Notes: generated by a model not told the origin, from the sequence alone. DNA of 64,000 nt from Alicyclobacillus fastidiosus (GCF_026651875.1 NZ_CP104068.1:140940-204939); one strand, 5' to 3'; shown: positions 1 to 7,928, counted from the stretch's first letter. Numbers and translations: made by a program.

Positions 1-31
1 TTATTAAAATGCTACGTGTTTTTGCGCTCAT
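1..31 (-). CDS. 5' end of an unidentified gene running off the window
   Basis: The minus strand shows a GGGAGG ribosome binding site, then an ATG at 31 opening a frame that begins MSAKTRSILI and leaves the window. Ten codons are too few to name a family. A minus-strand terminator at 71-105 and a hairpin-rich segment further upstream lie before it, so it may have a structured leader or follow an independent RNA gene. Confidence 0.4.
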   Translation of the reverse strand, partial: MSAKTRSILI

Positions 32-70
32 TTGATCGCCTCCCAAGAAGAAAATAGCCAAAAGTCGTGT

Positions 71-105
71 AAAAATAAAAAAACTTCGGATTTAGCTTCC
101 GAAGT
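71..105 (-). terminator. Rho-independent terminator, minus strand
   Basis: ACTTCGGA (83-90) pairs with TCCGAAGT (98-105), and the minus strand continues into a U-rich run over 71-82. It ends a minus-strand transcript coming from the structured region at 120-470, or acts as an attenuator before the gene at 31. Confidence 0.75.
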
Positions 106-120
106 CGTCAAAATAGATGC

Positions 121-470
121 CCACGTTGAAAGACCCGTGGTAAGATTATCCTAGCGATACGGAACCAATGGGTGACTTTGCCTTCCCAAGTCCTACGGAC
201 TGAGGGGAGGCATGGGCAATGGTACACATAGACGCGGTACTAGATACAGTCTATAAGGTTGGGGAGATTATGTCCCTTCCAATCGTACTAACAGCCTTCA
301 ATAAGTTTCGGAAACATAAATAAGTCACCCCTCTAGGTTTGCCGCCAATGGGGTGACTTATCGCAGGTTTGCCACGTGAGTGGCGATTGAGTTAATCGTC
401 CGAGTGTGGGAAGCCCAGTCACTCAAGGCGATGTATCGCAAGGGAGTCAGAGCTGCAACTCTGGCTCCTT
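121..470. ncRNA. Candidate large structured RNA
   Basis: No plausible reading frame, but dense self-complementarity: 320-331 pairs with 350-361 over 12 bp (ATAAGTCACCCC/GGGGTGACTTAT); 371-375/380-384 closes a GTGA tetraloop; 385-388/394-397; 402-406/420-424 enclosing 407-410/414-417; 428-432/435-439; and 443-452/459-468. A second copy of GGGTGACTT at 170-178 could also pair with 320-331, so two exclusive folds are possible. The GNRA-type loop favours the plus strand; the terminator at 71-105 favours the minus strand. I do not recognise the class: a transposon-associated guide RNA, a riboswitch-like leader or a plasmid RNA all remain open. Confidence 0.4.
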
Positions 471-649
471 TACTTATGATATGCATCTATTACGTCAAAT
501 ATATCACAGAGGGTGAGGAACGGGGTGAGTTTGTATGCTAAAAAATTATTTTTGTGACTACAGAAACGATTTTTTGAGAATACAGGCGTGTATTGCCCAT
601 TGGGGCGTTTGACCCCCAGAATCGATACATTCTATCTGGAGGTCGTTTG

Positions 650-686
650 AAACGCCTCAAAATGGACGTCAGGAGGCCGTTTTTTC
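650..686 (+). terminator. Probable terminator
   Basis: GCCTC and GAGGC pair across a short loop and are followed by a run of six T on the plus strand. No gene is seen just upstream (471-650), so the transcript ending here is unknown, possibly the structured RNA to the left. Confidence 0.45.
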
Positions 687-874
687 ATCGACTTCGTTTG
701 TGTCGTACTGGTTGGAATGTGGTACTTCGCTACAGGCTTTTTAATTAGACTGCTGATCAACTGTTTTACATGCCTAAGGTTTCACCCCCGGGTTGAATCA
801 GCCCAGTATCTTGGATATGACAGCTTGAATTGTGTCCTCCGGGGGGGGGGCAGTAACCATCCAAAATTAAAATG

Positions 875-900
875 AGCCAGAGGAATTGCTTCCTCTGGCT
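875..900 (-). terminator. 11-bp perfect hairpin, terminator-like on minus strand
   Basis: AGCCAGAGGAA (875-885) and TTCCTCTGGCT (890-900) form a perfect stem with a TTGC loop. The minus strand continues into a T-rich stretch. A run of ten G lies just left (841-850), and 901-980 is an unusually C-rich stretch of short GCC-type repeats with no convincing gene. Confidence 0.5.
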
Positions 901-1070
901 ACCCTCGCCATGCCACGCCCGGCCAAGGCATGCCCCGCCCCGCCTAGGCTCGCCATTCCAAGCCAAGCCCGGCCGTGTGGCCTATCTCATCAGCGACTGG
1001 AGGCCAACCCGGTCGTACATCTACGTTTGATGTTTCGAATTAATCTTCATCTTCCCACCATAATAAATCT

Positions 1071-1170
1071 GGTTCTGGTGCAAAAATTCACGAAACCACA
1101 ATATACAGTGGTCTATCGTAACCGAATCCACACTACATATGGTGTATTAAAATATTTTTGCACCAGAACC
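1071..1170 (+). mobile_element. 100-bp IS6-related MITE, copy 1
   Basis: Exactly 100 bp with terminal inverted repeats beginning GGTTCTGGTGCAAAAAT, the same ends as the IS6/IS240-like elements in this window. No transposase. It is near-identical to copies at 10969 and 13139 and diverged from 18259. The 8-bp flanks (ATAAATCT / CTCGAAAT) are not duplicated, unlike a fresh IS6-family insertion, and the element truncates an XRE gene on its right. Confidence 0.9.
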
Positions 1171-1283
1171 CTCGAAATCGTACGTTCATTGAGTCCGGTA
1201 AGTTGAGCCAACTCGCGAGTATTTATATCCCGTTCAGCCATCAGCACGCGTAATCGTGCCGCAGGGTCATCTTTGACACGCAT
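1171..1283 (-). pseudogene. XRE-family regulator truncated by MITE
   Basis: From an ATG at 1283 the minus strand encodes an N-terminal Cro/CI-type helix-turn-helix (MRVKDDPAARLRVLM..., ending NERTISR) and then runs into the MITE, which supplies a foreign 18-residue tail. The intact relative lies at 38153-38371 and shares the upstream sequence as well. The recognition helix is followed by the junction, so the protein is probably non-functional. Confidence 0.75.
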
Positions 1284-1955
1284 AACAATGCCCACCCCGT
1301 ATACCTTGTCTAGCAACAGGATGGCCAAAATAAATAGCCCTATATACATTCGCATGTAGCTATAATGGGGGTCCCGCCGACATTTTAACGAAAATATACG
1401 CTAACCATAATCTGGTTCAGAAATAGCGAGGAAACTGGAAAAAATGGCGTTACTGAATCATACAGAACGGATTTTTGTATGATTCGGCCAAGACCCGCAA
1501 TCCCACATCATAAAAGGGATTATCAAAGGTTCCTTATATCTCAAAAGCCTTGGCTCATCAAACCAATCATACTCATCATGTAATAAAGTACATTAAGTTT
1601 CTTTCGACGTGACGTTTAAACTGGAAATTCATGTCCAAGTTGAACATGACTGTTTAGGGACTATGACGCCGTGTTAGACGGACTTCTGGCCCCTTTAGCG
1701 TAGAAAAAACCGACGTTTTACATCCAGAAACTGTCTTAGCGTATGTTTTCGTTAAAATGACGGCCCTACCCCAAAAAGGAACGTAACGCTATCGTGTACA
1801 AAATCGACCGCATCATCAGCAAACAACTATGGAAGAAGGTCCACGCGAACTAAACGAGGATTTCTGCCGATGGTCGACGTCGCGCGGCCAACATTGAATA
1901 TAATTACGTTCTGCTGTCCATAATGATAAGGCTCAGTCGTCACTTACATAGCAAA
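1284..1955. other. Intergenic region with a shared upstream block and an inverted repeat
   Basis: 1284-1370 matches the region upstream of the XRE gene at 38153 and probably contains its promoter. GAATCATACA (1455-1464) and TGTATGATTC (1476-1485) form a perfect 10-bp hairpin. From about 1846 to 1886 the sequence matches the 3' flank of the serine recombinase at 41885 on the opposite strand, so this is a diverged copy of that segment without the recombinase gene. No supported gene seen. Confidence 0.5.
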
Positions 1956-2178
1956 GAGGGTATCCGTGTCATACGGGTGCCTTTTTTATATACATATCGC
2001 TCGATTAACTGGCCACATTAATAGCGCAGGGAAGTGCTATCTCGGGTATCCGTCCATTACGTCGAGATGGGTGGATGCTCGCACCTTCTTTAGGGCAGAA
2101 TACGCGCAACAGCGCTCCATATGAGATAGGAGCAGTCTTCATCCCGCAATGGGTATCCGTGTCATACGGGTGCCTTTT
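1956..2178 (+). ncRNA. Repeated structured RNA element, copy 1
   Basis: Bounded by two near-identical hairpins (GGTATCCGT/ATACGGGTGCC at 1959-1981 and 2152-2173), each followed by a T-run. Between them are TAGCGC/GTGCTA around an AGGGAA loop and GCTCC/GGAGC. Copies occur at 6064-6257 and, reversed, at 41612-41822. Between copies 1 and 2 the inner stem changes from TAGCGC/GTGCTA to ATCACGC/GCGTGAT with pairing kept and the loop conserved, evidence for RNA-level selection. Function unknown. Confidence 0.55.
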
Positions 2179-2388
2179 TGCGTTGTCGGACACGCGAATT
2201 TTATGTACGCCGAAAATCATTGATGCGACGCGGTTTGTAGCCGTTCAATGCATGATGACACATTCCAAAACGTCCAATTTTGTGCATATATATTTATTAT
2301 ATCGCATGATTACACACTAACAAATTGTAAAAATATGTAATTGTATTTGGTGCTATAATGATATCGAAGACACATACCTCTATTATGT

Positions 2389-2420
2389 CCGATGGCTTTT
2401 GGCTGTCGGGACTTTTTTTT
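2389..2420 (+). terminator. Terminator shared with the right replicon
   Basis: CCGATGGC pairs with GGCTGTCGG (8 bp, two wobbles) over a T loop and is followed by eight T. A similar hairpin with a T-run lies at 41359-41396 on the opposite strand within the matching segment. Confidence 0.6.
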
Positions 2421-2482
2421 ATTGCATATTCCATTCCTGACATCGTATACTCGTCATGCACTGAAGCAACTTTATTTCTTAC

Positions 2483-2665
2483 TCATCCCGTGTTGGCTCC
2501 CTCTGCTGATACGGGACTTTTTATGATTCGTTCCTTATCCGTCAACTTAATACGGCAATCATTCGGCAATTTTACACGCCCACTAAGCACAGCATTCCTG
2601 AAAATGTTGTACGCCATTTCCAACGCCTTATCTGTGTTCTCACCTTCGATGATCGTCACCTGCAC
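2483..2665 (-). CDS. Small hypothetical protein downstream of XRE gene
   Basis: 60 aa, GTG start at 2665 preceded by AGGAG, 12 bp after the stop of the XRE gene at 2678, so the two form an operon. The sequence (MQVTIIEGENTDKALEMAYN..., basic middle) has no signal peptide or membrane segment and no family I recognise. An antitoxin/toxin-like pair with the XRE gene is possible but unsupported. Its 3' end overlaps a terminator-like repeat shared with 41270-41345. Confidence 0.5.
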   Translation of the reverse strand: MQVTIIEGENTDKALEMAYNIFRNAVLSGRVKLPNDCRIKLTDKERIIKSPVSAEGANTG

Positions 2666-2677
2666 CGTGCATCACTC

Positions 2678-2881
2678 CTATTCCTCGTCATCCGGTACAT
2701 ACTCCAGCAGATCACCTGGCTGACATCCTAACACACGACACAACGCATTGAGGTTGTCGACAGTAATGTGCTTTACCGTTCCGTTCTTCCAATCCATCAC
2801 CGTAGCCGCTCGAATACCGGTTAATCTTCCTAACTCACGTACTCCATACTGTTCCAGAAGTTCCGTTTTGATCGTAATCAT
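2678..2881 (-). CDS. XRE/Cro-CI family small regulator
   Basis: 67 aa that is essentially one helix-turn-helix domain (ELGRLTGIRAATVMDWKNG ... TVDNLNALCRVLGCQPGDLLEYVPDDEE), typical of YozG-like single-domain DNA-binding proteins, with an acidic C-terminus. AGGTGCGG precedes the ATG. It is followed at once by the 60-aa gene at 2665. Probably an autoregulator; target sites are not identified. Confidence 0.8.
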   Translation of the reverse strand: MITIKTELLEQYGVRELGRLTGIRAATVMDWKNGTVKHITVDNLNALCRVLGCQPGDLLEYVPDDEE

Positions 2882-3021
2882 TCCGCACCTCCGACGTCGG
2901 GAAAATAATACATGGGTTGGGCACTATACACAAATAGTGGTTGAATTTTCTGAGCACATGTGTTACGATTTTCGTAACAGGACAGGCATAAACAATTCGG
3001 ACAAGTAAGGGTGATATAACG

Positions 3022-3210
3022 ATGTACGAAGACGGTCAAATTGTATCAGAATGGACAGAGACAGACGCGATGACAGGTGAGACGATTTACTGTGAAAAGG
3101 TGTTTCAATTCGGCAAAATGTGGACCTTTCGAGAAAGTTTCGGGAAAGTTCCACTGGCGGTGTGTCTGAAAAAAATTGCTTCCACACTGGGAGGTGCACT
3201 CGATGCCTAA
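3022..3210 (+). CDS. Small hypothetical protein
   Basis: 62 aa from ATG 3022 with a weak AGGGTGAT site upstream. Its stop codon lies inside the start of the next gene (8-nt overlap at 3203-3210), which suggests translational coupling. No recognised domain; single Cys residues, no membrane segment. Confidence 0.5.
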   Translation: MYEDGQIVSEWTETDAMTGETIYCEKVFQFGKMWTFRESFGKVPLAVCLKKIASTLGGALDA

Positions 3211-3367
3211 AACGAATCTTGCCGATGTACGTGCTATCTTAACACAACACATGATGGACACATTTGCGTTTGAAGAGATGGGCGGATTTAGTGCAGACGA
3301 GGCTTTAAGTTGGTTCAGGGATCAAGTAATCCCTGACGTCGAAACAATTTTATCGCAACGTGTATAA
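3203..3367 (+). CDS. Small conserved plasmid protein (paralogue of 40299-40493)
   Basis: 54 aa from ATG 3203, seven bases after GGGAGGTG. It aligns with the product at 40299-40493: both begin MP-x3-LA-x-VR, share FAFEE and end in a helix containing A(L/I)SW/AW and a D-D/E-I motif. Two diverged copies in mirror positions support a real gene of the plasmid backbone. Function unknown. Confidence 0.65.
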   Translation: MPKTNLADVRAILTQHMMDTFAFEEMGGFSADEALSWFRDQVIPDVETILSQRV

Positions 3368-3415
3368 ACGATAGATTAAGTGGACAAACTGGATAAAGCA
3401 CGTGTCACGAGCAGG

Positions 3416-3447
3416 CGATCACATTTTGATGATGTGGTCGTCTTTTT
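3416..3447 (+). terminator. Terminator after small-protein operon
   Basis: CGATCACAT pairs with ATGTGGTCG (9 bp, one wobble) and is followed by TCTTTTT, 49 bp after the stop at 3367. Confidence 0.8.
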
Positions 3448-3451
3448 GCGC

Positions 3452-3504
3452 TGTTAAAAAGGAGATAATATGGTACTGAAAAAGGGGATAAAAAGGTGAT
3501 AATC
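3452..3504 (+). repeat. 11-bp iterons, cluster 1
   Basis: Head-to-tail 11-bp units resembling GGNGNTAANNN at 3461, 3472, 3483 and 3494, plus a partial unit before. The exact 11-bp phase places the sites on one DNA face. Related clusters lie at 5654, 7203 and 39825, each followed by a box like GAAATGGTTCT or TTGGTTCTTCT. Likely protein-binding iterons (replication, partition or promoter control). Confidence 0.7.
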
Positions 3505-3717
3505 AGGCTATGCGTTCAACCTACAGCCACATACGTTAGCGTAGGTAACTTGGTTCTTCTAACGAGGCATTAACACAATCGTTACGTACATAAAAAGAAA
3601 CCTCAACGTCTATATTCTACAATCACGGTGGCATGATGTACTTGATAATTTTTTGAGCACATATGCCCTATATTGGTACGGTAACCATTTAATAAAACAA
3701 ATATTGGGGTGTTCATA

Positions 3718-3957
3718 ATGAAGAAGATTGTTCTTTCGACTATGGCAACTATTGCTCTTCTCACTGCACCGACAATGGCATTTGCAGCTACGTCCAAAAC
3801 GGCTACACATTCAAAAGTAACTCACGCTACAACTCATTCAACAAAGTCCCATACATCGAAAACCACCAAGTCCGATCATAAGACGAAAGCGCATAAGGCT
3901 ACGAAGCATTCAACCAAAACCACTTCATCCAAGGCAAAAACATCGAAGAAAAAGTAA
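3718..3957 (+). CDS. Small secreted Thr/Lys/His/Ser-rich protein, copy 1
   Basis: 79 aa from ATG 3718 after GGGGTG. Residues 1-26 are a Sec signal peptide (MKK, hydrophobic core, cleavage after AFA). The mature part is low complexity: repeats of ATHSK, TTK and AHK, ending KTSKKK, highly basic and without aromatic residues. A longer paralogue with the same promoter region is at 7442-7744. Exported, perhaps binding cell wall or polyanions; that role is inference. Confidence 0.75.
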   Translation: MKKIVLSTMATIALLTAPTMAFAATSKTATHSKVTHATTHSTKSHTSKTTKSDHKTKAHKATKHSTKTTSSKAKTSKKK

Positions 3958-3979
3958 CATCGCATATCACGGTGATTTG

Positions 3980-4006
3980 GGGCAGTCCATATTGGGCTGT
4001 CCTTTT
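3980..4006 (+). terminator. Terminator of secreted-protein gene
   Basis: GGGCAGTCC and GGGCTGTCC pair with two G-U wobbles, then TTTT. The same hairpin follows the paralogue at 7780-7806 and occurs at 6682-6711. Confidence 0.8.
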
Positions 4007-4126
4007 AATGTCAGCCGTAACACAATCGTTACTCGTTTGAAACACTACAGTAACATCCACGTTCTACAATGATGGTGTCATGTTGATGTGTTGTCGCATT
4101 GCCCCCCCTTTCAATACAGAATTTAG

Positions 4127-4160
4127 CCCCCACGATATGTCGTAGGGGTCAATTTTTTTT
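4127..4160 (+). terminator. Strong terminator
   Basis: CCCCCACGA/TCGTAGGGG around TATG, then eight T. A related hairpin lies at 7929-7968 after the second secreted-protein gene. Confidence 0.8.
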
Positions 4161-4220
4161 GTACCGAAAGGCTTCTCGCACTACGTGAAAACCCTCGTCA
4201 CGGCACGTCCTAGTCCAAGT

Positions 4221-4247
4221 AAAAAAGCCCCGGCATCAGCCGAGGCC
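4221..4247 (-). terminator. Terminator of the 278-aa secreted protein gene
   Basis: On the minus strand GGCCTCGGC pairs with GCCGGGGC around TGAT and is followed by six T, just downstream of the stop at 4268. Confidence 0.85.
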
Positions 4248-4267
4248 ATCTATGTGCGTATGTTTAA

Positions 4268-5104
4268 TTAGTTTGACGAACTCGCACTTGAACTGTTATG
4301 CCCCTGTCCAAAACCTCCCTGTTGGGCCAACATTTGGCCAATTCGAGAACTGAAATTGTTAAGTATGGTCTGCTCCTGTGTAGATGTTAGTTTCCCATTG
4401 CTAACTGCCTGATCGAGTTGTGTCTGTAAATTATTCGTCAAGTCTGTTTCGAGCGTCTGTTCGGATATTCCTTGGTTTTGTGCGATGTCGAGAATGGATT
4501 GCCCGCTTTGTAAATCAGATTGAAGAGTGGATTGGCTGATTCCCAAGATACTCGAAAGGTTACTTAATTGACTCTGCTGTCCTGCATCAGACGATGATCC
4601 CTTTGACCAAGAACCTTTTGTTCCACTAGTTGCTCCAGACCACTTTCCGTTACCTTTTTGAAATCCACCTGTATGTTCAACCATTTGTTGTACGTGTGAA
4701 TCGAGATTGCTCAAGATATTCTGTTCCTGAGCCGATGTCAATTTTCCGTTTTGTACAGCTTGATTCAATTGGGAAGTCTCAGCAGATTCAATGTCAGAGA
4801 CGAGTGTTTGTTCACTAATTCCCTGATTTTGAGCAATTTGGGCCAAAGACTGCCCTGATTTTAAATCAGACTGTAGTGTTGTTGAACTAATGCCAAGAAT
4901 ATTAGATATATCACTCATCGGAGAGATACGATTATTCTTTTGTGATGTTTTTTCGGTTCCGTTTTTAACCACCTTATGATGGCTGGATTTTGTGGGTGAA
5001 GCGTGTGTATGTGTATTTGTCGCAGCAAAGACAGTTGCTGTTCCTAATGCACTAACTGCACCCAACGTCAAAATCGAACTTGTAATCATGGTCTTTATTT
5101 TCAT
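4268..5104 (-). CDS. Secreted protein with two LGIS-type repeats
   Basis: 278 aa. Residues 1-28 form a signal peptide (MKIKTMITSSILTLGAVSALG..., cleavage near VFA). Then a His/Lys/Thr-rich linker and two copies of a helical repeat of roughly 75 residues: LGIS-x2-TLQSDL-x-SGQS-(L/I)-x2-IAQNQGISEQTL, followed by LDQAVxNGKLTSxQEQxIL. These repeats resemble short motifs in Firmicute surface proteins with SipL/DUF2680-like segments. The Gly/Ser/Lys-rich spacer lies between them and the C-terminus is Ser-rich. Monocistronic, with promoter upstream of 5104 and terminator at 4221-4247. Surface or spore-coat role is a guess. Confidence 0.8.
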   Translation of the reverse strand: MKIKTMITSSILTLGAVSALGTATVFAATNTHTHASPTKSSHHKVVKNGTEKTSQKNNRISPMSDISNILGISSTTLQSDLKSGQSLAQIAQNQGISEQTLVSDIESAETSQLNQAVQNGKLTSAQEQNILSNLDSHVQQMVEHTGGFQKGNGKWSGATSGTKGSWSKGSSSDAGQQSQLSNLSSILGISQSTLQSDLQSGQSILDIAQNQGISEQTLETDLTNNLQTQLDQAVSNGKLTSTQEQTILNNFSSRIGQMLAQQGGFGQGHNSSSASSSN

Positions 5105-5354
5105 CTGGATCGTACCTCCAAAAGTTGTATGTATTGCTTACAGCTAAAGATTGTAGGCGTTAAAAATTGAATCATTCTTGAAAGTGGGTTTCGTGATCAA
5201 GTAGTTGATGATGTGGAAAACCTTTTTAGTCTACGTGAATAATCGCTAGAAATAGTTCCCCTTAGACAGCCCATTTGTGGTCATCCTTTGTCGACCTCAT
5301 GGACACTCCACACAATCACCATATCGTTTCAATTTTCTTTCGAAACAACGCGTC

Positions 5355-5442
5355 TATAATCTATGGTGTCGAGGGTCTTCAGTCGCCACATTCAATAGTA
5401 TCCTTGCCACGGACCAGTCGTTGCCGCACGACTGGTCCTTTT
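5355..5442 (+). ncRNA. Small RNA candidate 1 with TATAAT box and terminator
   Basis: TATAAT at 5355-5360 would start an RNA near 5367 that ends in GGACCAGTCG/CGACTGGTCC plus TTTT at 5411-5442 (about 75 nt). The region upstream and the TGGTGTCGA block after the -10 box are shared with 5821-5921 and partly with 7070-7189. The family resemblance and clean terminator support a small RNA rather than a coding gene. Confidence 0.5.
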
Positions 5443-5589
5443 AACATTCTAATGTTCAGACTCCATGTTTCGACGGACATCTGGCGTCATACACTTGCTG
5501 TAGGGTCAATTTTAGGTGGGGCGACATGTGTGGTCGCCACTGTCGTCAGCGAAGGTGGGGCTGGCGATTCTTAACCCTTACCCCAATTT

Positions 5590-5620
5590 GCAGCCTACGG
5601 TCACGTGGGCTGTCTTTTTT
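5590..5620 (+). terminator. Terminator
   Basis: CAGCC and GGGCTG pair and a run of seven T follows. The sequence just upstream (about 5515-5575) matches 39300-39360 on the opposite strand, another element of the mirrored plasmid segments. Confidence 0.6.
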
Positions 5621-5653
5621 TGTCCTGCTATAAGAGTGGCGTGGTGTCAGTTT

Positions 5654-5708
5654 GGAGTTAATAAGGAGATAATTTGGCGTTAAAAGGGCGACGATTTGGC
5701 GTTAATTC
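5654..5708 (+). repeat. 11-bp iterons, cluster 2
   Basis: Five exact-phase units at 5654, 5665, 5676, 5687 and 5698: GGAGTTAATAA, GGAGATAATTT, GGCGTTAAAAG, GGCGACGATTT, GGCGTTAATTC. A GGGGGAAATGGTTCT box follows near 5744. Confidence 0.8.
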
Positions 5709-5820
5709 GATCATGAGTTTTCCTTACTCCCAGAACGATAATAGAGGGGGAAATGGTTCTGTAAAGAAACGCTCCATACAATCGGCATATTGTCTCCATC
5801 CAGACTTCACAAGACGCCTA

Positions 5821-5921
5821 TATAATCAGTGGTGTCGATGGACAAGGACGATGGCCTGAGACACTTTCAATTACATCCTTTGCCTCCAGGGCAACCGTAA
5901 TGGTCGAGCGGTTGCCCTTTC
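5821..5921 (+). ncRNA. Small RNA candidate 2
   Basis: TATAAT at 5821-5826, transcript start expected near 5833, terminator GGGCAACCG/CGGTTGCCC plus TTT at 5889-5920 (about 88 nt). Shares with candidate 1 the block TGGTGTCGA, TTCAAT and ATCCTTTGCC before a different terminator stem of equal size. Confidence 0.5.
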
Positions 5922-6063
5922 TAAGCGACAGGCTGCTCCCTCAGGACGAGCAGCTTTGTTGCGTTGTACGAGGAGTTTTACGGAATGCTCAGTCGAGCGC
6001 GCCCAGCATAGATTGTAGACGTCATTTCAGGACACACTGCGTACATCAGCGTCTTTATATAGA

Positions 6064-6257
6064 GCATCCGTACTGGTGATGACACGGATGTCCTTTTTGT
6101 GTACATATCACTCGATTAACTGGCCACATTAATCACGCAGGGGAGCGTGATGGGCCTTGGATGGATGTGAGGCACATTATTCACGCCACCACTCTTACAA
6201 CATAGAGCAGTCCTCACGTCGCAATGGGTATCCGTATGGCCGTACGGGTGCCCTCTT
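6064..6257 (+). ncRNA. Repeated structured RNA element, copy 2
   Basis: Same layout as 1956-2178: an outer hairpin with T-run at 6064-6097, the shared CTCGATTAACTGGCCACATTAA block, an inner stem ATCACGC/GCGTGAT with AGGGGA loop, an ACTCT/AGAG stem, and a closing hairpin GGTATCCGTA/TACGGGTGCC at 6227-6252. Base changes relative to copy 1 keep the stems. Confidence 0.55.
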
Positions 6258-7069
6258 GCGTTGTGCAAAATAGTGATCTGGATAGCGATGTGTAGACGCA
6301 TCGTGGACTGTAGCGTAAAAGCTATACTGCATCATTTGAATTCATCCGCGCATTTTCCCGATATGCACAAATATCATTGGTATATCAGCGTTCTTGGCAA
6401 CTTGTCATACAAGAAATAGATAAGAATCATACAATTAAGCCGTGCCACAAGCGGCTTTTTGAGACGCGTATGCCGTCTCTTTATCCTGCGCCCAATTGAA
6501 AATTGGGACATGAAAGGACAGCCGTACTGACGAGCGGCTGCCCGTTTGAATGTGTCGATACATACACCCCACAATTCATAACCGTCACAGGATGTATACA
6601 TTTCATCAATTGCTATATTCCGATAAGATGGTATATTGTTTCGGTGGGTTTTACGGTGTAGGGACAAAATAACACCAAATCAGGGCAGTCTATATATTGG
6701 GCTGTCTTTTTCTATCTTTAGCCTAGCTTTGTAGTCCGCTAAACATGAAAATCCCCTCGCACAGATGACCTTGGAAAGGAGGCATGCGAAGGGATGGTGG
6801 TAGGAATATCAGGCAACTCAATTATAGACACCGTCGCTTTAGCGCTCAATGAAGCGTGTAGTCTACATATAGCCATTTAGCCCAAGGTATCAAGCGTTTC
6901 TCGTTATTAGCGATGAATTCGCACCATGAATGAATCTTAGTGCGAATCTGTACCTAAAAAACAAAACTAATGTACGATTCCATGACGGTACAGCACTAAT
7001 CAAACTTGCATGTTCCGACGCTCCATGCAATCGCCATAGTTGCTCCATCTGCACTCCATAGGACGTCTA
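6258..7069. other. Long intergenic region, mostly without genes
   Basis: Contains a terminator-like hairpin at 6682-6711 (GGGCAGTC/GGGCTGTC plus T-run), an inverted repeat ATTCGCAC/GTGCGAAT near 6917-6952, and one very short frame at 6794-6880. Nothing else with a ribosome binding site and reading frame was found. Confidence 0.4.
6794..6880 (+). CDS. Possible 28-aa peptide
   Basis: ATG 6794 lies 11 bases after AAAGGAGG and opens MVVGISGNSIIDTVALALNE..., ending at 6880. The strong ribosome binding site is the main support. The first ATG in the same site (6784) is too close. A moderately hydrophobic peptide with no recognised family. Confidence 0.3.
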   Translation: MVVGISGNSIIDTVALALNEACSLHIAI

Positions 7070-7189
7070 TATAATCATTGATGTGTAAGACGTCCCGCGT
7101 TCAAATGTGTCCTTTTTGGCTTCGGACATCCGTCGTAAGTCTTCACAACAAACCCTCTTTGGTCCTGCAGAAATGTAGGACCACTTTTT
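7070..7189 (+). ncRNA. Small RNA candidate 3
   Basis: TATAAT at 7070-7075 in the same upstream context (CTCCAT...ATCGCCATA) as candidates 1 and 2. GGTCCT/AGGACC with a T-run at 7161-7189 would end a transcript of about 108 nt. The internal block is more diverged than in the other two. Confidence 0.4.
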
Positions 7190-7202
7190 CATCCGATAAA
7201 AT

Positions 7203-7246
7203 GGTGTTAAAAAGGCGTTAGAAAGGCGATAATTTTGTGCTAATTA
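7203..7246 (+). repeat. 11-bp iterons, cluster 3
   Basis: Four exact-phase units: GGTGTTAAAAA, GGCGTTAGAAA, GGCGATAATTT, TGTGCTAATTA. Followed at about 7281 by GGGGTGAAATGGTTCTTCTA. The distance to the secreted-protein gene downstream matches cluster 1 and its gene. Confidence 0.8.
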
Positions 7247-7441
7247 GACCATCGTTTCGGCCTACTGAGAAAACGGATTCAAGGGGTGAAATGGTTCTTC
7301 TAACGAGGTATTAACACAATTATTACGTACGTAATATGTTCTACAATCACTATGTCATGATGCACTTGATAATTTTTTGAGCACATATGCCCTATATTGG
7401 TACGGTAACCATTTAATAAAACAAATATTGGGGTGTTCATA

Positions 7442-7744
7442 ATGAAGAAGATTGTTCTTTCGACTATGGCAACTATTGCTCTTCTCGCTGCACCGACAAT
7501 GGCTTTTGCAGCTACGTCCAAAACGGCTACACATTCAAAAGTAACTCACGCTACGACTCATTCAACAAAGTCCCATGCACCGAAAACAACGAAGTCTGCT
7601 CATAAGACGACAGCGCATAAGGCTACGAAGCATACGCACAAGACAACGACTCACAAAGCAACAAAGCCATCGCACAAGAAAACAACGTCTAAGCACTCAA
7701 CCAAAACCACTTCATCCAAGGCAAAAACATCGAAGAAAAAGTAA
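7442..7744 (+). CDS. Small secreted Thr/Lys/His-rich protein, copy 2
   Basis: 100 aa from ATG 7442 after GGGGTG. Same 26-residue signal peptide as 3718-3957. The mature part is longer, with extra THK/TTHKATKP and PSHKKTTSKH units before the shared C-terminus ending KTSKKK. The upstream 150 bp, including the putative promoter, is nearly the same as in copy 1. Copy-number change of short coding repeats explains the length difference. Confidence 0.75.
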   Translation: MKKIVLSTMATIALLAAPTMAFAATSKTATHSKVTHATTHSTKSHAPKTTKSAHKTTAHKATKHTHKTTTHKATKPSHKKTTSKHSTKTTSSKAKTSKKK

Positions 7745-7779
7745 TTCTGTATAAATAATCACATCATGACGGTGATTTA

Positions 7780-7806
7780 GGGCAGTCCATATTGGGCTGT
7801 CCTTTT
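7780..7806 (+). terminator. Terminator of secreted-protein gene, copy 2
   Basis: GGGCAGTCC/GGGCTGTCC plus TTTT, same as at 3980-4006. Confidence 0.8.
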
Positions 7807-7928
7807 GCATGTCAGTCGTAACACAATCATTACTTGTTTAAAACACAACCTCAACATCCATGTTGTACAATCACGATGTCATGTTGGTATTGGTTGTTCC
7901 CTTTTGCGCTCCTTTAAAATGAAAAATT

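Noticed and set aside
1..470. IscB with upstream guide RNA on the minus strand
   Set aside because: The ten visible codons (MSAKTRSILI) do not resemble an IscB N-terminus, and a terminator separates RNA and gene.
361..480. Guide-RNA end of an IS200/IS605 tnpB element (GGAAGCCCA...CTCAAGG motif)
   Set aside because: The motif resembles such ends, but no tnpB coding remnant is present upstream and the match is too short.
841..850. Run of ten G as a functional signal
   Set aside because: A homopolymer alone is as likely a sequencing artefact or slippage tract; nothing around it supports a role.
5275..5574. 99-codon open frame
   Set aside because: No ribosome binding site, runs through a small-RNA-like locus with a TATAAT box and a terminator, and no family resemblance.
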